DNA from: Gnetum montanum
Lineage: Eukaryota > Streptophyta > Gnetopsida > Gnetales > Gnetaceae
Direction of reading: 5' to 3'
NCBI GenBank assembly: GCA_015680685.1
Contig: MNCI01020885.1
Coordinates: 66,782 to 130,305, forward strand
Length of the DNA: 63,524 bases
Shown here: piece by piece, positions 47,420 through 59,000 of the stretch
Numbering within the stretch: the first letter of the stretch is position 1
Layout of the letters: each line of letters begins with the position of its first letter
Notes under the pieces: generated by a model
Seen by the model: the letters and a program-made list of their open reading frames with translations, nothing else
The model's database searches: none
What the model was told of the DNA's origin: nothing
Translations under genes and position numbers: made by a program

Positions 47420-50400
47420 TGATAGTATGGATTTGGGAAGATGTTTGGTTTAAAGGAAACTCAATAGGATTTTCAAAGGTAGAGATAGCCAGGTTAGTAG
47501 CCACAAGTGTTTCTAAGAGCTTTGGGGGGCTATTGGTTTTGAAGAAAGGCCTTTTATTAGGCTTTGGTTTAGGACCACTCTGATGAATATTCAATTATAG
47601 ATTCACTGTCCTCACAACATTTCTTTGTTGTGGTTGTGTAGGAATTTCACCTTGCATAGATGAAGTAGGTGGTAAAGGTGTTGTTGACTATGATGCAAGA
47701 GTTTATGGGTGTTGAGGAGGTTTAAGGGAAAAACAAGACTATCCCCTTGGAGATACTTTTTTGTTGTGGCTGTGTAGGAATTTCACCCTACATGGATGGA
47801 GCAAGTGACAAAGGTGTAGTTGGTTGTGATGCAGGAGTTGATGGGTGTTGAGGAGTATGAAAGGGAAAAGGAGACTACCCCCTTGGAGAAGGTGCTCTAT
47901 AGTATTTTGGAGTGATGAATCATCAATTGGCTAGGTTATGTAAAGAAAGTCAACTTTTTAGTGGGATCCAATATCCTAGCTCTAATAATAAGGCTTCGAT
48001 AACAAAGCTTTGATAATAGGGCTCCAATAAGAAGGCTCTGATAACAAGGCTTTGATATCTTGGATCTGATAATAGGGCTACGATAACAAAGCCCTGATAT
48101 TGGGTACTCGACACCAAGTATTTGACATCAGAGCCTAGGACATGGCATTGGATATCCAATGTTGGGGGGTATGAATTGGCCAATAAATATAGTGCTTGGA
48201 TGCATGGTTTGGACAATAGTTTTGCATTAGTTTTTCATAGTTTTGTCAATACAGTAATTGAACTCTTGTATTTTTATTCCATAACCTTACAAAATGGTTA
48301 GTGAGTGCCCATAGAGTGGATCTAAGTTAGTTGTACAAAGTCTTATTCAACTAGCAATGTACCTAGACATATTCCATAAATGGCAATAAGATCGAGATTG
48401 ATTCTTATTCATTACAACACTTTGACTTAGATTAGATTTACTTTCCATGCAATTTACTGTTCATGTACTTAGTTAATATTTACATTTTAATGCATGTTAA
48501 TTAATTAAGCACATAAGTATGATCACTTTGAGCATGTGTATGACTCTTAGTAATCCTAGCAATGCTTAACGTTTGGTAATCTAGCAGTGTTATATGTGTT
48601 TAGGATGTGCACGAGAAGTGGGATCAGATACTTATCTTAGGGTAGTTAATTATTAATTAGCAATTGTATTGAATTGATTATAAATTGAGTTTCAACCTAT
48701 TCTTAATCATAGAATAATAAAAATCATATGCCTCACTCTAGACTAAACCATATGTGACAAAACTACCACTAGTCCAAGTGGGAAGAAAGTGAACTATGAT
48801 CAAGGCATAGCAATCTAGACACCACAACTAGTCCCATCCACAAAATTTAACTAGATCATGTGTGAATACTTGCGATTCGTATGGTTGGGCATAGGGGTAT
48901 CTCTCGGCTCATCATGGAGGATAGTAGTGGTAAGGGAAGGAGGCATGGCTATAAGAGTCATGTGGGGATCCAAGTTGTTGGACATAATATCCATAGGGAT
49001 AAGGTTTCTGATAAGGATATTGCTTCCATGGTGGTGGTCTACCCCATGATTGTGGGTGTTGCCATTGTTGATACTACTCTTTAGGTTGAGGAGGAACCCC
49101 ACTTAGATAATATCTTTGTTGTTGGAATTGTTAAATGTAGTTTCCTTGTGGATAAGGTAACCACCTAGGTGCTCGTCATTTTTCCAATCTAGAATTTAAA
49201 GCATACATCCTAAATTCTTGCAAATGTAACACCACTGGATAACATTCCTTAGGATGTTCATATTAGCAAATGTTACAACCATCATCATATGTTTCTGAAT
49301 CTACAACCTCCTCTAATGTTGTAGCTTTATCCTTATTCTTATAATATCCATATTCTACGTCCTTTTTCTTTCTTCTTTCTTAATTACTACCTCTTTAGTC
49401 TCTTCACTCTTTTATAACTTTTAGAGCTATTTGGAACTTCTCATTCAAGGAGTTTTACATCTTATCTACCTTAACTGATATTTTAGTAACAAATTCTTAT
49501 ATCAGTAAGGTTTTCCTTTGTACCACCTCATCAAGTGATGCTTCCTTCTCAATATCATAGAAACACATCTCCCATTTGCGAATGGAGGGATCCTTGTTAT
49601 ACTCCTTGTACCCTTGTGCTTTTTAAGTTCATATTCTTCTTTGGTCACTTAATCTATCAACCTTTGGATTTGATGGGCATGTAGCTCAATAAGTCTCCCT
49701 TGGGCATAGACCCCACAATTTTTCCTTGTTTCATTGTTGAGCCCATTGATCATATGGTGCAGTTGATCCCTTTGGGAGTATTCATGGCCTAGGCATTAGT
49801 GCAAAAGAGTATAGTACCTACCCAAGGTTGCACCTAAGGACTCATGATTTTCTTATTTCTATTCTTGGATTTATCTTCTCAAGTTTAACACTTTGGAGTA
49901 CATTCAATATTTTTCATTACAAAAATTTCCAACATAGTACTCCATCAGTGAATGGATTTCAGTTCTAAGAATCAATACCAAATTTTAGCTTTCTTGATAA
50001 GTGTCCTTGGAAATAGTTTTAGCTTCTACCATTCATTCTTTATGTTCTGTAAGGTACAAAATCATGAAAGGCTTAAAGATGATTCTATGAATCTAAATTG
50101 AATCCCCTTTTTAACCTAGAAATATTTTTTATAACCAACCTCTTAATTTGACTATCTTTCATGTGTCTTGTTGGAATTTTGACCATCTCTAAAATGTTCA
50201 ACATGTTTTGGGTAGTTAGAAGAGGCTCATTGTAATCATAATGATCTTTGTGGCCCCTATCATGACCATGATGTCTATGATGAATCCTACTATGCCTTCT
50301 TTCTCAATGATGTTCCTCCCTTTATTGTTGTTCTTACCCTTATTCATCACATTATGATCATCCTAGCACAATATAGTTAGGCATCAGTGGGGTGATAATC

Positions 50401-50660
50401 CTGTAAGCATGGTCCTTGACATCATACTCTACATTAAGTGCAATGATGCCTAGCCTAATGAGATTGATCATCACCATGGTAGGAATAGATCGGTTGGGAG
50501 GTAATACAATGTTGCCTTCCATATCCCTCCATCACAACTATTCATCTTTATGCAAGATGAAAGTGAAATGTAGCTTGTAAGGATGTAGATGGGTGTAGAC
50601 AACATGACATTATTTGGGTGTTTTTTGGACCTCCTATCATTGATTGGTTCCTCCTATAAA
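47420..50660 (-). pseudogene. gag of W, interrupted by a solo LTR
   Basis: Proline-rich C-terminus at 47600-47907 and 48920-49060, aligned with 1530-1760 of copy A; the solo LTR (47913-48914) splits it. A knuckle-like segment CNICxYEHPKECYP lies near 49235-49280 (C-x2-C-x3-H-x3-C). The N-terminal block at 50370-50600 aligns with 3480-3720 of A, including the segment that reads IVLPP in A and B. Many stops and small indels. Confidence 0.7.
47913..48914 (+). mobile_element. Solo LTR of the W family in plus orientation, target duplication TGGAG
   Basis: Starts TGATGAATCATC and ends TCTCGGCTCATCA, matching the reverse complement of the W LTR ends. Flanked by TGGAG at 47908-47912 and 48915-48919. 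47985-48110 holds an imperfect array of about 18 bp units (GATAACAAGGCTTT-like). R-region sequence near 48280-48440 aligns with the W LTR and with 54190-54370. Confidence 0.87.
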
Positions 50661-50819
50661 TGGTGTAGATTCATCAATGTGAAAAAAATCTAGGTTAGCT
50701 TTTGCTAAAAATAGTGCACTTTCTCTTATTTCCTTAAAGATTTATCATTCATTGGTTCCTACAACATCTTTGTATAATATCATAGTATTTTTCTTCTTAG
50801 CACACTTAGCTAAACTAAA

Positions 50820-50837
50820 TCCTTGGCAATAGTGCCA
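50820..50837 (-). promoter_or_regulatory. Primer-binding site of W (tRNA-Asp type)
   Basis: Minus strand TGGCACTATTGCCAAGGA, one base from the LTR. Compared with the tRNA-Asp(GTC)-complementary TGGCGCCGTTGCCGGGGA used by Athila and relatives, all five differences are G-to-A or C-to-T. Confidence 0.8.
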
Positions 50838-50838
50838 A

Positions 50839-51733
50839 TGATGAGTAGCAAGTGGTCCCTATGTCCAACCATACAAATCACAAGCGTGCACTAGTGATTC
50901 GGTTGAATTCCTTGGACTTATCTATTAAGTATGCCTATAGACAAAGATTGTGACTAAAGGAAGTGTATGATTGTTGTCTTCCTAACTCTCACTTGTTTGT
51001 GATCTTAGGTATGGTTAAGTGTGAGTTAAGGAATATGATATTTATTTGTGTTTATAATTTTTATATGTTTCTAGCCTAAGTGTCAGATGGAAAGATGAAT
51101 GGTTGATAATTAACTATTCTAACTATCTAGTGGTTATAAAGCTAATTATCCTAGCATAAGTATCTCACTTTCCGTACATGTCCTGATCTCATATTAATGC
51201 TATTGGGTTACCAAGTAATAATTATTGGGCATACCAAATGGTCACTGCTAGGATTACTAAGTGTTATACATTACACTCAAAGTGATCATACTTATGTGTT
51301 CATTATTGATTATCTCAATTACTTTAATTATTGTAACATGAAATGTAAAATGCATTTAAAGTAAAGTGCTAATTAAGAGAGATTAATCTAATCTAAATGC
51401 TGCAATGAGTGTCAAAAATCTCATCTTTATTGTCATTCATATCAAAGCATTTAGGTGCATGATGCTCTAATAAAGAATCGTACAATCTCTTAATTCACAC
51501 TATGGGCTCTCAGATGGAAAATATTCTAACTCTAGAAATAATAAACTATAAGAGCTTTGCTACACTATTAACTTAGCATGCCATAAATGTGATGGGTATG
51601 CACATTTATATAGGCTTGACTTGCAGCTACGTCGAAGAATGTGACCATGCATCGATGAGGCTACATCGACAGGCTTGCATCGATGCATACCCATCGACAT
51701 TTGTTGATGTGGCCAGCTGACTATTCTTCATCA
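50839..51733 (-). repeat. 5' LTR of W
   Basis: 895 bp, TGATGAGTAG...CTTCATCA, with terminal inverted TGATGA/TCATCA. TATATAAA on the minus strand at 51605-51612. Upstream of it the perfect 12-bp palindrome TGCATCGATGCA (51676-51687) and other ATCGA/TCGAT sites. Right flank ATACT has no visible partner because the 3' LTR is truncated. Confidence 0.85.
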
Positions 51734-51969
51734 ATACTTAACAAAATTTTGATAGTTTTAAGTACCTTAGAGCTTTGAAATGCCATTTCAAAGAACCCTT
51801 CGTTAACACTAAAATTTTTAAATATTTGAACTTAACCAAATGACTAGGAAGGGGATAAACATCAATATTAATTATCAAAAATTTAGAATATGTTTTAGAT
51901 AATTATAGATGATTTTATAGTATGCACAAGGGGTAGGAGAACTAATGTAAGAATTCAAGAAAAGATCCA

Positions 51970-53870
51970 CGACTAAGATGAGTTCATGAATAACAAAAGC
52001 CACTAGTCCAATCTAGGATTAAGGAATTAGCATCCAAAGAGTCAGAAGTCTAGTTGGTCCAAGTGATTAAACCTTAAGGGGGATTGGCTAGGCCATCATA
52101 GGCCTTAGAGATCATACTTACTAACTTCTACTTGAAAATATTGAAGAAATGGCATGTGGCTAGCAATGTCTATGTTGATCTCAACTTTGTGAACTTCATT
52201 AAGCTAAGTTCTCTAGACATGAAGGAGGAGCTATAGCAATCATCATGTCATTCATCCTATTAGTAATAAAAAGAAGTACATTGGTAAGATATACCTCTTT
52301 TAGAAGGACTAGCACAAGGACTACATAGTTAAGATAAGATATGCCAAAGTCTCTTACTCAATAGAGATCATTGTAGCAACATTAGAATTATTAAATGAAG
52401 AGCCAAGACAAGCTAAATTACCATCATGACTAAAAAAATTGAAAAATAGGATTGGATGGGGCTTTCTTATGGCCAAATCATTTTGAAACATTGAACCTTA
52501 ACACCTATCGAAAATGTTTTTTCAATAGGGATGTCCCACTTAGCCTTGACAATCACAGCTAATAAGATTATATCATTTTACATGTGTTGTGATAACACTG
52601 TGGTGAAAGTTTCCAATAAACCTCTCACATCTCATTTTCTTATAAATTAAGTTCTAATTCTTTGAGTGCAACACTAGGAGAGGAACTAGATCATTTCCAA
52701 GCTGTATTAGGAAGCTTTTTAAGAGAAGGAACATCATTAGTTGCACTAATGATGTGGTGAGAAGACCCCCACAAGTATCTTATATAGATATCATAAAATT
52801 AGTGTCCATGAGGAATGTACAAGATTCATTACCTAGGATGACGATGTGCATTGAAGCAACAAAAAAAAGATTCACCACAATAGAAACTACTTCCATGCCT
52901 ACAATGACTTTGCAAATAGTAAAATCTCCACCAATAACATTTCTAACTATAGTTGAAGGTGTGGAACCAAGTATAACTCTTTCTAAAAAAATTGGTGATG
53001 CAAAAAAATTAAGTGTATACCTCTTCATCATGGTAAGCAAACATAGGTGTACCACATAAGAAACAAGCTAAAGGAATCATGACTTATCTAAGGTCATGAC
53101 AAAAATATCTAGAGGCCAAAGTCTTGTAATAATCGATATAACAACTAGATAGATTTCAATTAGTTTATCTAATGAGTAATCAACCATCTAGATGCATCAC
53201 TATAGAAGACTTTGAAAAGTTTAAGAAATTAAAACTTGTGTATGTAGGTTTGTATTTAGAGGATATCCATACATAAGGAATAGGCCACATGGGATGCTTC
53301 ATAAGCTAGGATAAAATCTTATGCTATGATGAAAATAATTACTGATTTGGAAGTTGCTAATAGGAAGCTTGTAACAAAGAACAAAAGGTTGGAGGTGGTC
53401 AAGAAAGAAAGAGATCTATTTAAAAATCACTTCCAACATATCAAGCATAAACAAGAGAAGGCAAACCTAGAGATAGCTAGATTGGTAAAGAAAAACATAA
53501 ACCTCTCCATGTAGAAAGTGCAACTAATCTAGTTTTAAACAAAACTAGAAATTGCTGCTTACAAAAATGAAGTGAAAAGATTCAAGAACATTAAAAATCA
53601 TTTCAAAGATTAGGTGGCCTATATAAAAAAAGTAATGAGAAAGATTTAAAGTTCACTAAGACCAAGCTCAAAACTATTCTCTAGAATTTAAATGTTGCTA
53701 CATGGAAGAACACCTTAGATGTGATGAGTGAAATCAATAACATTGAACTAACAATGAAAGATTTACAAATCAAGGATCTCACCTACTATATAAAACTTAC
53801 TAACCTTCACTACTACAACCTAGTCTTCATCAGTTGGTAAGCCTTGAAGTAAGCTTAAGAAGTAGCTTGC
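51970..53870 (+). pseudogene. Extra ORF of the plus-strand W relative
   Basis: Broken reading frames. The N-terminal segment near 52105-52230 (ILKKWHVASNVYVDLNFVNF) resembles the W extra ORF in its L-E-x-x-L-T...L-N-F...L pattern. Further on: a middle segment (52754-53059) rich in Thr/Ile/Met, and a Lys/Glu-rich coiled-coil stretch (53326-53514, LEVANRKLVTKNKRLEVVKK). Function unknown; I see no enzymatic motif. Confidence 0.45.
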
Positions 53871-54119
53871 ATGCACCTTCATGCTATATAAACATAGATG
53901 CTAGATTCATGATCAAACAAAGGATAAGCTACAAGTAGCAATAGTAGAGGAAACGACGTACAAGAGCCAATTCACCTAAAAAAGGAATGTATGAAAGGAT
54001 CTACTACAATACATGAATGATTACTAGGCTTGCAAACAACTTGAGAATTTGGAGCACAAACACTACCTATTAGCAACATGGTTCATCAATGTCAATAAAC
54101 TTTTCTTNGACTTATTGTC

Positions 54120-54879
54120 TATCCTTAATTATAAATATATTTACACTACCTACATTTATGGAATTGTTTGATTAGTGGTATGTTGAGGCTCTTACAATTT
54201 TATTTTGTGTATTCAATGAGTACTTCTAGCATAGAATTAACTCTATTGTCTAAAGTCTTATTTGAATGTACTTAGATACTTTTGCAAATAGGAATAAGAT
54301 TAAGATTAGTTTGCTTCCATTATAGCATTCTACTTTGGCTTAGATTTATTTATTACATTTTAGTTCTATGTAATTTTATTAATGTTATTTAGTGTAATAT
54401 TTATGAATCCACACACTATAGTAATGGTAGAAAGAGTGTGTTGAACCTTGAGAATGAAAATCACATTAACTTTTCAATTCTAAAAGCTAATCACTTTGTA
54501 GTGAAATAGCTTAGTGATCTCTTTAGGTAATGTGTGTATCCAAGCATGTGAGGTTGATATATAGAGTGTATGTTCATTGCCTTGAGGATAGCCTAGAATA
54601 AAATAGGATTTACTTTTGTTCTTAGGTAATTAGTTAATTTTACTATTTTAAGTAATTTTTATATAATTGAGAACCATGGCCACCACAGCAACAACCATCA
54701 TATACCTTAGCTATACTTAACTATATGATTCAGTACCACTACGAAAATAGCTAAAAAGATAACTTCCAATCACCTAACTATACTAGATATTTCTACTAGT
54801 CTCTTCACAAATTATGATATGGTGTACTATGATGCTTGTACTTTGTATGGTTAGGCATGGATATACTTATTGCTCATCA
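54120..54879 (+). repeat. 3' LTR of the plus-strand W relative
   Basis: 54190-54370 aligns with 48280-48440 of the solo LTR, and 54830-54879 (GCTTGTACTTTGTATGGTTA... ending TGCTCATCA) aligns with its 3' end. The low-coordinate boundary is unclear. One N at 54108 just before it. Confidence 0.6.
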
Positions 54880-56230
54880 AATGTAATGATCCTAATGAGA
54901 ATAAATGAATTATTTATAAAGATGTTATATTTGATGCAAACAAGTATGTTTTTGATAATTTTGGTAAAGAAGATAGGTCAAAAATTTCTCTAAAACCATC
55001 AATGAAGCAAGACTATCTTCAAACACAAATGTTATAGAAAAATTTTGAAGGAAAAAACTCACAAGATCTAAGGGCATTAGCTATATTTCATATTCATTAT
55101 TAATTAATAAATCAAAAAATATTGATGAATGTCTAAAATTAGTCATTTCAAACCAAGGCATGAAGAAAAAAATGATGCCAACATGGAAAAGCAAACGCGT
55201 CCTTTGCTTGAAGGGCGTTAAAGCAAGAAAGTTATTAATAGAAAATGGATTTTTTAAAACTAAATATAATGAAAATAATGCAATTAGAAAACATAAACCA
55301 ATGTTAGTTGCAAGAGGATTTAAACCAAAGAGACATATTGATTATAATGAGATTTTTTCTGGTTGCAAGATTTAAAATCATTAAATTCATTATATTAGTA
55401 TTATACATTTCTACATCAAATTACATTAAATAGATGTAAATTTTGTATTATTAAATGGCTACCTTAATGAGGTAGTATATTTAAACCAACCTAATGGTTT
55501 TGGGGTCAAAGATGAAGAAAATATTTAGAGCCTAGTTTCATAGGATACTTGAATATTTGTTGAAGGCTGATGTAAATCATGCACGTTATATTTCTAACAT
55601 ATTAAAAAATATTTCATTTTGATCTTTCTATGTTAAGGAGTTAGTGTTTTGTGAGATTTCTGAAAATTTATTTGTTAAATTTAAACAAGACATAATGAAA
55701 AAGTTTTAAATAAAGGATTTGCAAATGTTTAAATGTTTTTTTTGCGCATTCAAGTAAATCAATATAATAACTGTTTTGAAAATTTACCAAACAACTTATG
55801 CATCGTCTTATCATGGCTAAATATAAAATAAATGATGAAAAGATTGTCTCTTTTTCATTGCCATAAGAATGGAAATTTGAAACAGACGATGACTCGTACC
55901 TATGTTGACTTTGAAACAAAAGATTACTATTTAAGGCGATGTTGTTCACGTACCCTTCCATAGGGAGTTTGCCGGCAGGTTCAAATCATCGTTACCATGC
56001 ACAAAATTATTCGAATTTATGACATTGTGCCAGTCCAATTCATCATCACTAAGTTATTTTATTCTATCAGCATGATTTCTATCATTCTATGTAACAAAGC
56101 CTTAGTGATGAGTTACGGAAAGAGCAGGGTTTCAGTATTTACCATTTACCATTTACCATTGCTTAACAAAATTACCTCGTTTGTTCTTTCAAATTAGTCT
56201 CTCCTTGTTTGCAATCACAAGGCAATCTTG
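54880..56230 (+). pseudogene. copia-type pol fragment (RT)
   Basis: Plus-strand Ty1/copia RT, frameshifted. 55160-55375 has LIENGFFKTKYNENNAI, then KPMLVARGF and HIDYNEIF, matching copia W-V-F-K-x-K-x-x-x-G, K-A-R-L-V-A-K-G and D-Y-x-E-T-F blocks. 55440-55510 has DVNFVLLNGYLNEVVYLNQP, matching D-V-K-T-A-F-L-N-G-x-L. Near 55670-55730 FVKFKQDIMKKF and IKDLQMFK match later RT blocks. The end, 55940-56230, is unclear. No copia LTR recognised. Confidence 0.78.
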
Positions 56231-56449
56231 GTATATGCTATCTTGGTAACAGGGCTTTAACGAACGCGCACAGTAGAATGCTGAACATGGATACAAGTCC
56301 AACACGCATTAACAGATAGATACAGAACAAGTCTACCCCACATCATCTTCGTGATAGACATTAACCAATAAGGAGTTGGCTGCAGCGAAAGCAAACATAG
56401 ACGTAATTATCAAAATAGAGTTGGCGTTTGTGCAACTCCAACATAAATG
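56231..56449. other. Unassigned spacer
   Basis: Short stretch between the copia fragment and the CpG-rich block. CpG content rises from about 56260. Nothing recognised. Confidence 0.35.
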
Positions 56450-57365
56450 CCCTATCACAAATCTTATGAGCTATGCATCTCAAGATGGGCATCGAGTAAT
56501 AATATGGGAAACTTAAGCCCAAACCAATTATTCCTCCTACAGCGATTTTGCATGGGTGGGAGCGCGGGAGACAGGGCGGATGGTGCTGGCATGGCCGGAC
56601 GTGGCAGCGCAGGCGATGAGGGTGAGGGGTCGGACTAGTCGCCTAAAGGGGCCACTGCAGAGGCAGTCCATGGATCTCATGCGCATTCTGAAGATTGACG
56701 TGCGGCAGGGTTTGGGGATGGGTATGCCTGTTTAGATCCGAGCGTCCGGGATTCCGTGGGAAGTCTAGACAGTGACCCTGGTCGTTCCCGGGTAAAGGAC
56801 GAATTTTATTCGAACTTTCACTAGTTTCTTTGGAGATTTCATCTGCTTTGATCATGCTATTGGCTTCTTGGACCAAATGGGTTTTGCCAGATTCTGCGTG
56901 TGGGGTGGGGGATTCCTGACTGTCCCCAGGGAATCTGATCTCAGAAGTCGTCATTGACCTCCCTTTGAGCATCGAGGGGAGGAGAAGATGCTTATCGAAT
57001 ATGAAAATAGGGTCAAGGTTCATAAGGTGGGCAAGCCCACCGGAGGCTGTGGAACCTGTGGTAAGATGGGACATCTGAAACTGCCGGGTCGATCAGAGTA
57101 CCCATGGCACCCAAAAAGAGGGGACTTGGAAGACCATTACCCAGAAGAGGAGGCCTTTGGGGGGCCCGCTCAGGGAGCCATTCCAAAGGGGTTGGGGCGT
57201 AGGGCTCCGGTGGATCGGTTCAAGGAACGGGAAGCCGCAAGGGGCTGCTGGAAGGGAGTGCATGGACGTGAAAGTTGCTTTTTGCCCAATGGAGGCGCCC
57301 ACGGCTAAGAACCTGTCCCCGGCTGTGGAGCAGTTGGAGACCCCATTGGGGACGTCGAGGTCACA
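56450..57365 (+). pseudogene. CpG-rich block with a zinc-knuckle-like segment (possible LINE ORF1 remnant)
   Basis: GC- and CpG-rich compared with everything around it. On the plus strand a Gly-rich frame (56560-56640, GDRADGAGMAGRGSAGDEGE), then RILKIDVRQGL near 56680-56715, then LIEYENRVKV and GGCGTCGKMGHL at 56990-57080. The arrangement (hydrophobic D-x-x-x-x-L, then D/E-Y-E-N, then C-x2-C-x3-GH) recalls the ORF1 of plant L1 elements, but 280 bp separate parts that should be near each other, and several frames are broken. The minus strand has an uninterrupted 143-codon frame (56643-57074) with no recognised domain. Assignment is tentative. Confidence 0.35.
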
Positions 57366-58330
57366 AGGATCACTAGTGCTTGTAGCCCAAGGAATTATTT
57401 CTTCTAAGGGGTGTGCTTTGAATTCTCACTTAATTGTTTTTTTTTTTTTGCTTTTTGTGTTTTTATGCGTGAGAACCACACCATGTAAAGACTGTTTATT
57501 TTTATTGTCTTAGCTTTCGATAGTTGGGGTAACATTGGAACGGCGAGAAAAATCAAAAAGAAAACATCCAAGAACCCAAGAGAATGGCCAACACAAAAGC
57601 ATCAAGTTCCCTTGAAGTCACACCCTTTTCATTCCTTGAGTCCTTCCTTAGTTTGAAAAATGCCCATTCACTGATTCGTTAAGTTGTTATTAAGAAAGAG
57701 ACTGTACATTTCCAAGCCAAGAGAGACCATAGAGTGTTGTGGATGGATGGATGAAGTGAACTCATTGCCTACCATACCAAAAGAAACATACCTTAGTATC
57801 AACATTGTGACTTAAAGGTAAAAACCAAACATTAGCAGTCAATATGAAAATAGTTCATACCATCATTTCGAACACTTATTGGGTGACAAAATTACAGGAT
57901 GGATCACACACACACACAAAATGCAAAAAGTATAACAATGTTGTAAAACAAAAAACAAGAAAAGTTAAAGACGGTTGTAAAACAAAAACTAGAAAAGTTA
58001 AAGAAATTTGTAAAACAGAAATGTGTAAGACAAAAATGTTGTAAAATAAAAACGTGAAATAAAAAAACTTAAAAGAATTGAAGGCCCCATATGATTAGCA
58101 TAGGTGGCCATCTCCCCCATGATTGAGTGGAAAGGGAGAGATTTGAAATAATGAGCACCTTTTCAAATTTTGTAGAAGTGCCCAACTTCTCCCAATTGAT
58201 GATCTTAGATTAAGGGATGGAAGTTGGTGACGCTCATATTCCAATGTGTCTATGCCTTCATTGTTGGCATGGCTGGTCTCCTCAGTTCGTTTCATGCATA
58301 TTTGTCTACTCCTTCTAGTAGCTGTCAACC
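57366..58330 (-). other. 3' tail of copy B, non-coding
   Basis: CTAGTGCTTGTAGCCCA at 57372-57388 begins alignment with W at 13333. Contains a T-run at 57437-57450 and a short version of the A-rich minisatellite (57930-58060). No coding frame beyond the end of protease near 58330. Confidence 0.6.
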
Positions 58331-59000
58331 ATGGGGTGTCAACTACTGGTTATGTTGTTGCTACATACAGGCATCTTTGTTTCAAAGTTTCAAGAGCACA
58401 CTTATTACATGGAGGCATTTCCTCCATGTCATCACCCGATGAATCACTGTATGTGATGCATGGAACTTTCCTCTTCTCGATCTTTCCATAAATATTTATC
58501 TTAGAAATTTCCAAGGAAAGATCGCGGATCCTAAGGCATGCGTCTACTGCACTAAGCCATGGCCTTTCCATTATAATTGGGAAGTCCCCTTCATTGTTGT
58601 TGACTTCAATCACCAAGAAATCAGCTGGGTAGGACCAATCACACACAGTGGTAATGATGTTCTCCACCAATCCCAAGGGAATGGTGATGGACTGGTCTAC
58701 CAGATCTAGTTGAATGTTGCTCTTCTTAAGTTGGGGCAGGTTCCAGGTATGATACATCTCTTGTGAAATTAAGTTAACTCCATAACCTGAGTTAAGAAGA
58801 GCCCTATGTGGTTTATTTTTGGTGATTTGTAAATAGATTAAGGGACTCCCAGGGTTAGTTAGTTTCCTAGGAAGGTGGCCTACCTTAATCCAGTCAGTTA
58901 CGGTATGCGTTAACATAACCGTATGCATTAAGCTCTATTGGACTGGAGGGTGCTCCAAAGTGTTAGATGGTGGAGGAGTGCACATGGGCCCAACCGCTTA
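58330..59000 (-). pseudogene. Protease domain of copy B
   Basis: The longest protease frame among A, B and W (58350-58928, 192 codons). Starts MHTVMLTHTVTDWIKVGHL. Active site ALLNSGYGVNLIS: the catalytic Asp of LLDSG is Asn. Then ITIPLGLVENIITTV and GDFPIIMERPWLSAVD, where G-R is E-R. A ySDSSGDDMEE acidic tail follows. Inactive because the catalytic Asp is lost. Confidence 0.82.

Larger units (their letters stand above)
5405..51733 (-). mobile_element. Element W: Athila-like Ty3/gypsy element split by nested insertions
   Basis: Minus-strand element. From high to low coordinate: 5' LTR (50839-51733), tRNA-Asp-type primer site, gag (broken by a solo LTR), protease, RT, RNase H, integrase, then after the Z insertion (13562-43336) a 3' region with an extra ORF (9265-12094) broken off by a second solo LTR (6224-9232), and a truncated 3' LTR (5405-6013). 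Without the insertions it is about 13 kb. Continuity across Z is supported by the GATTC target duplication and by copy B, which holds both flanks joined (57366-57700). Confidence 0.75.
51734..54879 (+). mobile_element. 3' part of a plus-strand W-family element
   Basis: An extra ORF homologous to that of W, followed by an LTR, both in plus orientation. No gag-pol precedes it. The 5' part is missing, cut at the edge of the W LTR. Confidence 0.6.

Noticed and set aside
48858-49102. Open frames on the plus strand across 48858-49084
   Set aside because: They straddle the junction of the solo LTR and W gag, so they cannot be one gene.
50820-50837. Possible tRNA gene because of the tRNA-like match
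   Set aside because: Only 18 bp complementary to the tRNA-Asp 3' end, next to an LTR: a primer-binding site.
56643-57074. 143-codon minus-strand open frame as a host gene
   Set aside because: No domain, no supporting structure, and a GC-rich block favours chance open frames. Kept only as part of the CpG-rich block.
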